A stretch of 64,000 nt of DNA. Origin: UBA1429 sp964482225 (lineage in GTDB: Bacteria > Chloroflexota > Anaerolineae > UBA1429). Of this stretch, positions 8,391-16,671 are shown piece by piece. The position numbers and the translations under genes were made by a program. The notes beneath the pieces were generated by a model. The model was given only the letters and a program-made list of their open reading frames with translations, was not told where the DNA came from and searched no databases. The stretch covers positions 31,079 to 95,078 of the forward strand of contig CAYZWT010000014.1 of assembly GCA_964482225.1 (NCBI GenBank). The letters are read 5' to 3'. Positions within the stretch are counted from its first letter, which is position 1. Each line of letters opens with the position of its first letter.

Positions 8391-9101
8391 CTAGAGGGGG
8401 ATGCCCTCCGGCAGGGGGCCCTCCTGCAGCGCGCGCCAGAGCGAGTGCACCGTCCAGACGGGCTCCAGCAGGGCGTGGGGCGGCAGGGGCGCACGGGTGA
8501 CCAGCCGCACACCGTTGAGCGCGGCCAGCTCTCCTGGTGGGCAGGGAAGGGCGGCCAGGGCAGGCCGCACCTGTTCCAGCGGCAGGGTCAGCATACCATA
8601 GAGATCGCCCAGGCGGGGCGCGCCATCCAGCCGCGCCCAAAAGGTCGCGATGGCCAGGGTGCGGGCCGCCGGGCCCAGCTCGGGGCGGTAGAGGTTCTCG
8701 CTGACGGTCAGCAGCGCAGGCAGCGGATGCCCGGCCTGCAGCAGGCCCAGGCGCGTCACCTGCTCCCGCTCATAGACGATGGCCGTCTGGGCAGAAGAGA
8801 GGGTCTCGATCGGAGCGCCCAGCTCTTCGTGGGCCTCGCGTTGCAGGCAGGCCAGCAGCGTCTCGCCCGGCTCCAGCGAGCCGCCGATGGCCCCCAACCC
8901 CACGATGGTAACCCCGTCCTCGCGACGCTGCCAGTGCTTGGGCTTGGTCAGCTCCAACACCAGGGCGCCCTCGGAGACCACCAGCGCCGAGGCGCCGGTC
9001 ATCTGCCAGGGGGGCAGCTCGCACAGCCGATCTATGGCGCGGGCCAGCTCGGGATAGGCGACAAAGAGCGGATCCACAAACGGGCCGGTTCCTTTTCCCA
9101 T
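8391..9101 (-). CDS. NUDIX hydrolase family protein
   Basis: 236 residues from ATG 9101; an in-frame GTG at 9137 would add 12 residues encoded by a repeat, and neither start has a clear ribosome binding site. The full Nudix box G-x5-E-x7-R-E-x2-E-E-x-G is present around residues 77-100 (SLEPGE, then REAHEELGA). Nudix enzymes cleave nucleoside diphosphates linked to another moiety using Mg2+ bound by that helix. The protein is longer than MutT and has about 75 residues before the box and 135 after it. Substrate cannot be predicted. It lies downstream of the DUF4432 gene on the same strand. Confidence 0.85.
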   Translation of the reverse strand: MGKGTGPFVDPLFVAYPELARAIDRLCELPPWQMTGASALVVSEGALVLELTKPKHWQRREDGVTIVGLGAIGGSLEPGETLLACLQREAHEELGAPIETLSSAQTAIVYEREQVTRLGLLQAGHPLPALLTVSENLYRPELGPAARTLAIATFWARLDGAPRLGDLYGMLTLPLEQVRPALAALPCPPGELAALNGVRLVTRAPLPPHALLEPVWTVHSLWRALQEGPLPEGIPL

Positions 9102-9120
9102 AGGCGTGCCGTTACGCGGC

Positions 9121-9151
9121 AACGTTCGAACGTTCACACGTTGAAACGTTC
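9121..9151. repeat. AACGTT-rich palindromic element, copy 1
   Basis: Contains the 14-bp perfect palindrome AACGTTCGAACGTT (9121-9134) and two further ACGTT steps, in the junction between the DUF4432 gene and the NUDIX start. It shares GAACGTTCACACG exactly with the copy at 55872. Confidence 0.6.
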
Positions 9152-10210
9152 ATGGGCGTCAATCGCCGCGTTGCCATCCAGCACGCCGATCTCCAGCTCA
9201 TAGCTGCGGGTCTCGCCCGGCTCCAGGAACTGGAGGATGCCCCGCGCCCGGTCCTTGTCGCGGCCCTCCACCTGGCAGTTGGCGGGCTCCAGCCCGGTGA
9301 CGTACTCGCCCTGGCCCACCATCTTCCACTGGGTAAAGCAGGGCAGGGTATCCTGGCGGTAGCGCACATAGGCGCCCAGGCCGCGCCCGCCATCGAATGT
9401 GCGGTTGGCCAGCAGCACGGTGACATAGCCCTCGGCGTCGGGGGCCATATCGTGGTAAAAGCACTGCTCGGCATAGCCGGCAATGGGCGCCTCGTAGCGG
9501 GCGTGGCCCGCCAGCCCGGGGGCCGCCACGGCGTCGCGGGGCGTCACCGCGCGAGAGGGGGCGATTAGCTCGGCGCCCTCATCCAGCAAGGGGTAGCCGA
9601 AATTGCAGTGGTAGAGCAGCATGTGGGGCGTGGTCTGGAACCCCTCGTTGGCCACCGCGTCGCGGATGAACAGGCGCGCCTCGCCCAGGCGGGCCGAGAC
9701 GCGGCGCGTGAGGGTGATATGCTCGCCAAAGACCGCCGCCTGGCGCATGCGGCCCCGGGCCCACATCTCGTACTCGTCGCCGCGCCAGGCGCCATCCACC
9801 CAGGCGCCCTCGGCGGGCAGGTGCGAGAGCCTCCCGTGCAGCCCCAGGGCCTGGCCCTCGTCCACGCTGGGGGCCCCCGCCGTGGTCAGCCCACAGCCGG
9901 TGACCAGCCCGCCATGAAAGGTGCGCAGCCAACCCAGCCCCTCGCGCTCGAAATAGGCGGGGTGGGCGGGGCCTGTGGCCGATTCCCAGGCCAGCGAGGC
10001 GCCCTTGTACTTGGCCGCGCCGATATCCAGGCCGCGATCCAGCAACACGGTAAAGGATAGGCCCGCGCCGGTCTCGAACTGGGCCGCCCGGACGCCCCGG
10101 GCGGTTCCATCCTGCAAGACCACCTCGCGCACCCCGCCCACCTGTGAGAGACTGCCCACATGGGCCAGCAGCTCGCGCTGGGTATATGTCCGACTATAAA
10201 GTGTGACCAT
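9134..10210 (-). CDS. DUF4432 / aldose 1-epimerase-like protein
   Basis: 358 residues from ATG 10210, preceded by GGAGGTGCGAG; the longer frame upstream is encoded by a repeat. It has the galactose-mutarotase-like beta-sandwich pattern of the DUF4432 family: LLDRGLDIG with the acidic and arginine pair near the N terminus, TFHGGLVTGCGL, GLHGRLSHLPA, and late YHCNFGYPLLDEG. Such proteins bind sugars and are found in carbohydrate catabolism loci. Catalytic function has been shown for few members, so only sugar binding or epimerisation is suggested. Its C-terminal codons run into the AACGTT repeat. Confidence 0.85.
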   Translation of the reverse strand: MVTLYSRTYTQRELLAHVGSLSQVGGVREVVLQDGTARGVRAAQFETGAGLSFTVLLDRGLDIGAAKYKGASLAWESATGPAHPAYFEREGLGWLRTFHGGLVTGCGLTTAGAPSVDEGQALGLHGRLSHLPAEGAWVDGAWRGDEYEMWARGRMRQAAVFGEHITLTRRVSARLGEARLFIRDAVANEGFQTTPHMLLYHCNFGYPLLDEGAELIAPSRAVTPRDAVAAPGLAGHARYEAPIAGYAEQCFYHDMAPDAEGYVTVLLANRTFDGGRGLGAYVRYRQDTLPCFTQWKMVGQGEYVTGLEPANCQVEGRDKDRARGILQFLEPGETRSYELEIGVLDGNAAIDAHERFNV

Positions 10211-10223
10211 CTCGCACCTCCGC

Positions 10224-10268
10224 GTGTGTGAGAACATAAAAACGTTTGCACGTTCTCATGTTTCGACG
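10224..10268. repeat. AACGTT-type element, copy 2
   Basis: TGAGAAC...GTTCTCA arms around AAAACGTTTGCACG, lying 14 bp upstream of the DUF4432 start codon and just after the E2 gene's stop. Related in composition and placement to the copies at 9121 and 55872. Confidence 0.45.
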
Positions 10269-10270
10269 CA

Positions 10271-11626
10271 TTAGGCCAACAGCAGATAGGGCGACTCGAT
10301 ATAGCGCATGATGCCCTGCAAGAAACGGGCGGCGGGCGCGCCATCCACGAGGCGGTGATCCGCCGTCAGGCTGAGCCACATGGTCTGGCGCACGGCCACC
10401 TGGCCATCCACCACGGCGGGCACGGCCCGGATGCGCCCCACCCCCAGGATGGCGCACTCGGGCAGGTTGATGATAGGCGTGAACATATCCACCCCAAACA
10501 TGCCCAGGTTGGTGATGGTAAAGGTGCCGCCCGTCAGGTCGTCAGGCAGGGCCTTGCCCTGGCGCGCCCGCTCCACCAGATCGCGAAAGGCCAGGGCGAA
10601 CCCCTTGACCGAGAGCCGGTCGGCGTTGCGCACCACGGGCACCAGCAGGCCGCGCTCGCTATCCACGGCCAGTCCCACGTTGACGCTGGGCATCTGGCGG
10701 ATGCCCTGTGGGGTGAGCTGCACGTTCATATAGGGGTACTCGGCCAGGCAGCGCGCCACAATGACGCCCAAGAGGTCATTATAGCCCACGTTGAACCCCA
10801 GCTCCTTGGCCAGGGCGTCGCGCAATTGCTCGCGCAGCGCCACAAATGCGGTGGCATCCACCTCAGATTGGAGGGTGATGGCCGCCGTGGTCTGCGAGGA
10901 GGCCGCCATACGCTCGGCGATGATGGCCCGCAGGCCGCGCATGGGCCGCACCTCGTCCACAGCTCGCGCTGCGGCCTCGATCGGCGCTGCCGCAGCGGTG
11001 GGAGCAGGCGTTGACACGGCTGTTTGCACGTCGGCGGCGCGGATGCGCGCCCCGGCGGCGGGCGTCTCATCCAGAGGCAGGCCCACGCGGGCCGCCATGC
11101 GAGCGGCCAGGGGCGTGGCGGCTGGTTGGGCCGCCAGGTGGGCCAGCACATCCTGCTCGATGATGCGCCCGCCGGGGCCGGTGCCCGCGAGGCGGCGCAG
11201 GTCCACCCCCGCCTCGGCGGCGCGCTTGCGCGCACGCGGCGAGGCCACCACCCGGCCCTCGGCCAGGGGCTCGGCCTCCGGGGCGGTCAGCGCTGGCTCC
11301 GCTGCGGCTTGTGCGGCCGGGGCTGTGGCGGGCTCTGCCGCTCCGGTGCCGCCCGTCAACTCGGCCAGCAGCGGGGCAATGTCCTCTTCGGGCTCGCCGA
11401 TGATGGCCACAGGCGTGAGTACGGGTATGGCGATGTCGGCCTCCACCAGGATTTTGCGTAGCACGCCCTTTTGCCGCGCCTCCACCTCCAGCACGGCCTT
11501 GTCCGATTCGACCTGAAAGAGGATCTCGCCCCGCTCGACGGGGGCGCCCTCCTGCACCAGCCACTCGACGATGGTGCCTTGGTTCATGGTTTCGCCCAAC
11601 TGGGGCAGGATCACGGTGGTTGCCAT
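10271..11626 (-). CDS. 2-oxoacid dehydrogenase E2 acyltransferase (lipoyl, PSBD, catalytic domains)
   Basis: 451 residues from ATG 11626 (MATTVILPQLGETM), which places the lipoyl domain at the normal distance; the frame is open further upstream but without family similarity. The lipoyl lysine sits in ESDKAVLE (about residue 42). An Ala/Pro/Glu-rich linker leads to the E3-binding domain (SPRARKRAAEAGVDL...GTGPGGRI, about 140-175), a second linker, and the acyltransferase domain with the DHRLVDG catalytic His motif near the C terminus. It transfers the acyl group from E1 to CoA. No E1 alpha/beta genes are adjacent, and lpdA is about 6 kb away, so the oxoacid (pyruvate, branched-chain or acetoin) is undetermined. 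Confidence 0.92.
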   Translation of the reverse strand: MATTVILPQLGETMNQGTIVEWLVQEGAPVERGEILFQVESDKAVLEVEARQKGVLRKILVEADIAIPVLTPVAIIGEPEEDIAPLLAELTGGTGAAEPATAPAAQAAAEPALTAPEAEPLAEGRVVASPRARKRAAEAGVDLRRLAGTGPGGRIIEQDVLAHLAAQPAATPLAARMAARVGLPLDETPAAGARIRAADVQTAVSTPAPTAAAAPIEAAARAVDEVRPMRGLRAIIAERMAASSQTTAAITLQSEVDATAFVALREQLRDALAKELGFNVGYNDLLGVIVARCLAEYPYMNVQLTPQGIRQMPSVNVGLAVDSERGLLVPVVRNADRLSVKGFALAFRDLVERARQGKALPDDLTGGTFTITNLGMFGVDMFTPIINLPECAILGVGRIRAVPAVVDGQVAVRQTMWLSLTADHRLVDGAPAARFLQGIMRYIESPYLLLA

Positions 11627-11911
11627 GGGTCTTGTCTCTCTCTCGTATGGGGTGGGCGCTATCGCCTGGGCAACAGCTCGTTGCTCTGGATTCGTTGTCC
11701 CTATGCTACTTGGGAACGGGCGAGATGTCCAGAACGAGGGGATGAGCTCCAGGCTCTTGCAGGTCCCGATTGCGTCATCTACCCTTTCATCCGGAATGTG
11801 CCTCGCTCTCCGAGGGGCGAACGGCGCATGGCTGCGCGAGAGTTTGCTCACCATCGGCGCGGCCCCGGGCGGCGGATGGTCGTCCCGGTCCTCGCTGTGC
11901 ATCGAGAGTCG

Positions 11912-12817
11912 CTATGGCGAGCGAGCCGGCCCGATCACCTGTGCCAGCAGCCCACCGGCGGCCTGCAGCCGCGCATCCGCCTCCGGCGCGGTGAGGCCCA
12001 ACAACGCCATGACGATGGCCGGCTTGACGCGCCAGTCCGTCTCGGCCAGCAGGCGGGCGGCCTCTGTTGCCTCCACGCCCGTCACCTCGCTGACGATGCG
12101 CACCGCCCGCTGCACCAGCTTGTGATTGGTGACGCGCACATCCACCATCAGGTTGCCGTACACTTTGCCAAGCCGGATCATGGTCGCGGTGCTGAGCAGG
12201 TTGAGGGCCATCTTTTGGGCCGTGCCCGCCTTGAGCCGGGTGGAGCCGGTGATGGCTTCCGGCCCCACCACTAAGGGAATGGCGATCTCGGCGGCCTCCA
12301 GCAGCGGCGAGGGCCGGTTGCAGGCGATGGCGGCGGTGCGCGCCTCGGCGTCGCGGGCAGCCTCTAGCGCGGCCAATACATAGGGCGTGCGCCCGCTGGC
12401 CGCCAGCCCCACGACAAAGTCGCGTCCCGTCGGCCCCAGCGCTTCCAAGTCGCGTCGCCCCGCCTCGGCATCATCCTCGGCCCCCTCCACGGAGCGGACC
12501 AGCGCCTCGGCGCCGCCTGCGATGAGGCCCACCACCTGCCAGGGCTCGACGCCAAAGGTGGGCACGCACTCGACCGCATCCAGCACCCCCAGGCGGCCGC
12601 TGGTGCCCGCCCCCACATAGATCAAACGCCCCTGGGCGCGCAGCGCAGCCAGGGCGGCCTCCACCGCCAGCGCCAGTTGCGGCAGCGCGCCGCGCACGAT
12701 CTCCGCCACGGTGGCATCCTCGGCCTGCAACAGTTGCAGCACGCCCAGCGTATCACACCGGTCAATGGCGGCGGTGCGAGGGTTGCGGGCCTCGGTGGAT
12801 GGAGAGGGTAGGATCAT
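11912..12817 (-). CDS. murQ: N-acetylmuramic acid 6-phosphate etherase
   Basis: 301 residues, the normal length. MurQ removes the lactyl ether of MurNAc-6-phosphate to give GlcNAc-6-phosphate during peptidoglycan recycling. The SIS-domain signature GAGTSGRLGVLDA (about residues 67-79) is followed by ECVPTFG and the active-site region IAGGAEALVRSVEGAEDD. GSTRLKAGTAQK, typical of MurQ and the glucokinase-regulator group, is present. An AAGGGAG site precedes ATG 12817. The upstream kinase gene is 18 bp away, and nagA, which uses the product, is about 3 kb off on the other strand. 11627-11911 holds no gene I can support. Confidence 0.95.
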   Translation of the reverse strand: MILPSPSTEARNPRTAAIDRCDTLGVLQLLQAEDATVAEIVRGALPQLALAVEAALAALRAQGRLIYVGAGTSGRLGVLDAVECVPTFGVEPWQVVGLIAGGAEALVRSVEGAEDDAEAGRRDLEALGPTGRDFVVGLAASGRTPYVLAALEAARDAEARTAAIACNRPSPLLEAAEIAIPLVVGPEAITGSTRLKAGTAQKMALNLLSTATMIRLGKVYGNLMVDVRVTNHKLVQRAVRIVSEVTGVEATEAARLLAETDWRVKPAIVMALLGLTAPEADARLQAAGGLLAQVIGPARSP

Positions 12818-12835
12818 GTTGCAGCTCCCTTGTCG

Positions 12836-13759
12836 TCAGCTCGACTCGCGGGCCAGCAGCACGGCGCCGATCACCGGCGGGTATAGGGGCTGCGGCGTGC
12901 GATCCAGGGCCAGCAGTTGGCAGAGGGCGTCGCTCAGCGGATTGGGCGCGCGCAACAGCCCGCCTGCAAACGCGATCTGTGGAGCCGACATCGCCAGGCG
13001 GCGCATCACCGCCTGGGCGGCCTGGGCCAGTTCCCCGGCGCCCGCCGAGATGATGGCGGCGGCGCAGGCATCCCCCTGGCGAGCGGCATCCAGGACCCGT
13101 GGGGCCAGGCTCGCCACCTGAGCGGTGCGCGATGCGGTCGCGCGATAGAGCCAGGGGATCAGATCGCGGGCCGCATCCAGCCCCAACGCGGGCAAGAGCC
13201 CGGCGCTGAGCATCGTCTCCGGGCCGCGCCCATCCTCGGCCCGCAACACGGCGCGCAGCCCCTCCAACCCCAGCCAATAGCCGCTGCCCTCGTCGCCCAG
13301 GAGATAGCCCCAGCCGCCCGCCAGGGCGCTCTCGCCCAGGTCGTTGACGCCGTAGGCCAGCGCGCCCGTGCCCGCCAGCACCAGCAGTCCGCGCTGGCGG
13401 CCCAAAGCGCCCACCAGGGCGATCTCGTAATCGGCGCTGGGCGCCACGCGGGCCTCCGGCAACACCACGCCCACTACCTCTCGCAGCCAGTCTCCCGAGT
13501 GGCTGGCCGCCGCACCCGCCAGGCCGATCCCCACCGCTGCGACGGCCCGGGGCGGCAGATCGCCCAGGGCGGCGCGCATGGCGGCCTGCACGATGGCGGC
13601 GGCGCGCTCGCGCCCCACCGCCGAGGGGTTGGCCGGGGGGCCCTCGGCCTGGCCATAGAGCGTGAGCTCGGCGTCGGCTATGGCTACACGCAGGCCGCTG
13701 CCGCCGCCGTCAATGCCCATGTAGAGAGAGGGCATGGCCGCGGGGTTGCGCATTGACAT
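12836..13759 (-). CDS. BadF/BadG-type amino-sugar kinase (MurNAc/GlcNAc kinase-like)
   Basis: 307 residues from ATG 13759, with AGGAGGT 12 bp upstream; ATG 13753 or 13735 are alternatives. It has the ASKHA-fold ATPase motifs MGIDGGGSG (phosphate 1), a GIGLAGAA connect strand, VLAGTGALAYG (phosphate 2) and GDEGSGYWLG, characteristic of the BadF/BadG/BcrA group that includes GlcNAc kinase and the clostridial MurK. Its place directly upstream of murQ points to phosphorylation of MurNAc and/or GlcNAc at C6 before MurQ and NagA. The choice of sugar is inferred from context. Confidence 0.87.
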   Translation of the reverse strand: MSMRNPAAMPSLYMGIDGGGSGLRVAIADAELTLYGQAEGPPANPSAVGRERAAAIVQAAMRAALGDLPPRAVAAVGIGLAGAAASHSGDWLREVVGVVLPEARVAPSADYEIALVGALGRQRGLLVLAGTGALAYGVNDLGESALAGGWGYLLGDEGSGYWLGLEGLRAVLRAEDGRGPETMLSAGLLPALGLDAARDLIPWLYRATASRTAQVASLAPRVLDAARQGDACAAAIISAGAGELAQAAQAVMRRLAMSAPQIAFAGGLLRAPNPLSDALCQLLALDRTPQPLYPPVIGAVLLARESS

Positions 13760-13872
13760 GGCTGCTGGTGGACCTCCTGAACGGGACACACAGATCGCCT
13801 GGCACAGGGGAGGATAACGCCTGGCGGCAGGGCGGTCAAGGGCGGCGCGATCCTGGCGAGCGGCATCGCCCC

Positions 13873-13901
13873 TTGTCGCCACCTGTTGCCCCGGCTATAC
13901 T
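13873..13901 (+). promoter_or_regulatory. Probable promoter of rhaB-nagA
   Basis: TTGTCG (13873-13878), a 17-bp spacer and TATACT (13896-13901). The rhaB start follows 32 bp later after a GGGGGAGAGG site. Confidence 0.6.
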
Positions 13902-13933
13902 GAGCCCGGCCTAATGGGAGAAAGGGGGAGAGG

Positions 13934-15427
13934 ATGTCTATCACCAGCAACTATATGGCATTCGATCTGGGCGCAGAGAGCGGGCGCGCCGTGGTGGGCT
14001 GTTTCGATGGCGAGCGGCTCTCGCTGGCGCCGCTGCACCGCTTTGCCAATGGCCCTGTGCGCGTGTTCGACGGCCTCTATTGGGACGTGCTCTACCTCTG
14101 GCGTGAGATGCAGACCGGCCTGCAGAGCTATCGCCGCGCCTATGGCGCCGCCCTGGATGGCATCGGCGTAGATACCTGGGGCGTGGATTTCGCCCTGCTG
14201 GGCCCCCAGGGCGATCTGCTGGCCAACCCGCGCCACTATCGCGACCCGCGCAACGAGGCCATGCTGCGGCTGGCCCTGGAGCGGGTGCCCCGCGCCGAGA
14301 TTTTTGCCCAGACGGGCATCCAGTTCATGCAGCTCAACTCGCTCTACCAGCTTCTCGCCATGCAGCAGCATGGCGACGCTGCCCTGACCCAGGCCCACAC
14401 CCTGCTGATGATGCCCGACTTGTTCCATTACTGGCTGACGGGCGTTCAGGCCAGCGAGTTCTCTGTGGCCACCACCACCCAGTTCTACGATCCCACCCGC
14501 CGCGATTGGGCCCGCGATCTGCTGCGCGCCCTGGATCTGCCCACCCACATCCTGCCCGAGATCGCGCCGCCTGGCGCCGTCCTTGGTCCCCTGGATGGCC
14601 GTCTGGCCGAGGAGGCCGGGCTGGGCGATGTCTCGGTGATCCTGCCCGCCAGCCACGATACCGGCTCGGCAGTGGCGGCGGTGCCCGCCAGCGTGCAGGA
14701 CTTTGTCTACCTCAGCTCCGGCACCTGGTCGCTGATCGGGGTCGAGATACCCAAGCCGATTCTGACCGCCGACGCCCTGGCGAACAACTTTACCAACGAG
14801 GGCGGTGTGTTCGGCACGTTCCGGCTGCTCAAGAACATCATGGGGCTCTGGCTGGTGCAAGAGTGTCGCCGCACCTGGGCCCAGGAGGGCGATGAGCTGT
14901 CTTATGATGATCTGACGGCTCTGGCCGACCAGGCGCCCGCCTTTGGGCCCCTGGTGGAGCCGGACGCCGCCGAGTTCCTGCCCCCGGGCGGCATGCCCGA
15001 GCGCATCCGCGCCTACTGCCGACGCACCGGCCAGCGCGTGCCTGCGTCTCAGGGGGAGATCGTGCGTTGCGCCCTGGAGAGCCTGGCATGCAAATACCGC
15101 TGGGCCGTGGAAAAGCTAGAAGAGATGCTGGGGCGTCGCCTGCAAGTGATCCACATCGTCGGCGGCGGGAGCCAGAACACGCTCTTGTGCCAGTTTGCCG
15201 CCGACGCTACCCGGCGCCCGGTGATCGCCGGGCCCGTCGAGGCCACGGCCATCGGCAACGTCATGCTGCAAGCCATCGCCCGGGGTCGCATCGGCAGCCT
15301 GGCCCAGGGTCGCGAGATCGTGGCGCGCTCCTTCGAGAGCCTCACCTACGAGCCCGGCGCGGTCGGCGGCTGGGATGAGGCCTATGGCCGGTTCCTGGCG
15401 CTCCAGCAGGAGACCGAGGTTCTCTGA
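13934..15427 (+). CDS. rhaB: Rhamnulokinase-like FGGY carbohydrate kinase
   Basis: 497 residues. FGGY kinase with the N-terminal phosphate motif FDLGAESGRAVVG; the Ala-Glu-Ser-Gly-Arg version is typical of rhamnulokinase. GVDTWGVDFALL contains the catalytic Asp region, LMMPDLFHYWLTG and SSGTWSLIGVE follow, and IVGGGSQNTLLCQFAAD forms the adenosine motif. Rhamnulokinase phosphorylates L-rhamnulose at C1. No rhaA or rhaD is nearby; the gene is instead followed 18 bp later by nagA. The sugar could therefore differ (for example L-fuculose), but the sequence favours RhaB. Confidence 0.85.
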   Translation: MSITSNYMAFDLGAESGRAVVGCFDGERLSLAPLHRFANGPVRVFDGLYWDVLYLWREMQTGLQSYRRAYGAALDGIGVDTWGVDFALLGPQGDLLANPRHYRDPRNEAMLRLALERVPRAEIFAQTGIQFMQLNSLYQLLAMQQHGDAALTQAHTLLMMPDLFHYWLTGVQASEFSVATTTQFYDPTRRDWARDLLRALDLPTHILPEIAPPGAVLGPLDGRLAEEAGLGDVSVILPASHDTGSAVAAVPASVQDFVYLSSGTWSLIGVEIPKPILTADALANNFTNEGGVFGTFRLLKNIMGLWLVQECRRTWAQEGDELSYDDLTALADQAPAFGPLVEPDAAEFLPPGGMPERIRAYCRRTGQRVPASQGEIVRCALESLACKYRWAVEKLEEMLGRRLQVIHIVGGGSQNTLLCQFAADATRRPVIAGPVEATAIGNVMLQAIARGRIGSLAQGREIVARSFESLTYEPGAVGGWDEAYGRFLALQQETEVL

Positions 15428-15445
15428 TCACGAGGAGACGCAACG

Positions 15446-16606
15446 ATGAGCACAGCAACCCTCTTCCACAGCGCCCGCATCTATGCCCTGGATGGCGTCA
15501 TCCCCGATGGCTGGCTGTTGGCCGACGACGGCCTGATCGCGGCCCTGGGCGCGGGCGCGCCGCCCGCCGGGGTTGCCCCTGGCGCAACGTGGAACGACCT
15601 GCAGGGCGCGCTGCTGGTCCCCGGGCTGGTTGACCTGCACGCCCACGGGGCTTTGGGCTGCGACACGATGGACGCCGACCCGGAGGCCCTGCGCACCATG
15701 GCCCGTTTCTATGCGCAGCACGGGGTCACCGGTTTTTTGGCCGCCACCATGAGCGCGCCAGCGCCCGAGATCCAGGCTGCACTGGGCGCCATCGGCGCAA
15801 CGATGAGGGCCGGAACCGATGGGGCCACTCTGTTGGGCGCCCACGTCGAGGGGCCCTATCTGGACGCCGCACGGCGGGGCGCCCAGGATGCCCGCTGGCT
15901 GCGCGCCGCCTGCGCTGACGAGTACGGCGCTTTTCTTGACAGCGGCGTGGTGCGCCTGCTCACCCTGGCCCCCGAGGCCCCTGGGAGCCGCGACCTGATC
16001 CGCTACGCACGGCGGCGGGGGGCCGTGGTCTCCATCGGGCACACCGGCGCCGATTACGACACGATGCGCGAGGCCGTGGGGCTGGGCGTCAGCCAGGTCA
16101 CGCATCTGTTCAACGGCATGGCGCCGCTGCACCATCGAGAGCCGGGCGCCGTGGGGGCGGCCCTGCTGCTGGAGGCCCTCACCTGCGAGTTGATCGCCGA
16201 CCTGGTGCATGTGCATCCGGCCGTGCTGGCCCTGGCCTATCGCTGCAAGGGGCCCGAGGGCATTGCGCTGGTGACCGACGCTATGGCGGGCGCGGGCATG
16301 CCCGATGGCGACTATACCCTGGGGGGCGCACAGGTGGCCGTGCGCCAAGGGATCGCGCGGGATGTCAGTGGCGCGCTGGCCGGCAGCACCCTGACCCTGG
16401 AGCGCGCCGTGGCGAACATGGCCCAGGCCACCGGCGCGCCGATGGAGGGCGTGCTGCCCATGGCCAGCCGCACGCCGGCCCGTTGCCTGGGCCTGGCCGC
16501 CAAGGGCGATATCGCCATAGGCCGCGATGCCGACCTGGCCATGCTGGACACGGCGTTGCAGGTGCAGTTGACGATGGTCAGGGGCAAGATCGTTTACCGA
16601 GGATAG
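15446..16606 (+). CDS. nagA: N-acetylglucosamine-6-phosphate deacetylase
   Basis: 386 residues, normal length. NagA hydrolyses GlcNAc-6-phosphate to GlcN-6-phosphate and acetate. Amidohydrolase landmarks are the metal motif DLHAHGALG (about residues 63-71), HVEGPYLD with the metal-binding Glu, SIGHTGADY, THLFNGMAPLHHREPG with a metal His and phosphate binding, and the catalytic Asp in LVTDAM. A GAGGAG site precedes the ATG. It would use the product of MurQ and of the neighbouring amino-sugar kinase, completing a cell-wall sugar salvage route. Confidence 0.95.
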   Translation: MSTATLFHSARIYALDGVIPDGWLLADDGLIAALGAGAPPAGVAPGATWNDLQGALLVPGLVDLHAHGALGCDTMDADPEALRTMARFYAQHGVTGFLAATMSAPAPEIQAALGAIGATMRAGTDGATLLGAHVEGPYLDAARRGAQDARWLRAACADEYGAFLDSGVVRLLTLAPEAPGSRDLIRYARRRGAVVSIGHTGADYDTMREAVGLGVSQVTHLFNGMAPLHHREPGAVGAALLLEALTCELIADLVHVHPAVLALAYRCKGPEGIALVTDAMAGAGMPDGDYTLGGAQVAVRQGIARDVSGALAGSTLTLERAVANMAQATGAPMEGVLPMASRTPARCLGLAAKGDIAIGRDADLAMLDTALQVQLTMVRGKIVYRG

Positions 16607-16618
16607 GGGCAGAGAACA

Positions 16619-16653
16619 AGCGCCCGTAGAGGGGTATACCCTCTATGGGCGCT
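16619..16653. terminator. Hairpin between convergent nagA and lgt
   Basis: 15-bp stem with one G-T wobble and a 5-nt loop. Reading leftward (for lgt) it is followed by TGTTCTCT, reading rightward by no T tract, so it is a better terminator for lgt than for nagA. Confidence 0.55.
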
Positions 16654-16671
16654 CGGCATACGCAGGCAAGA

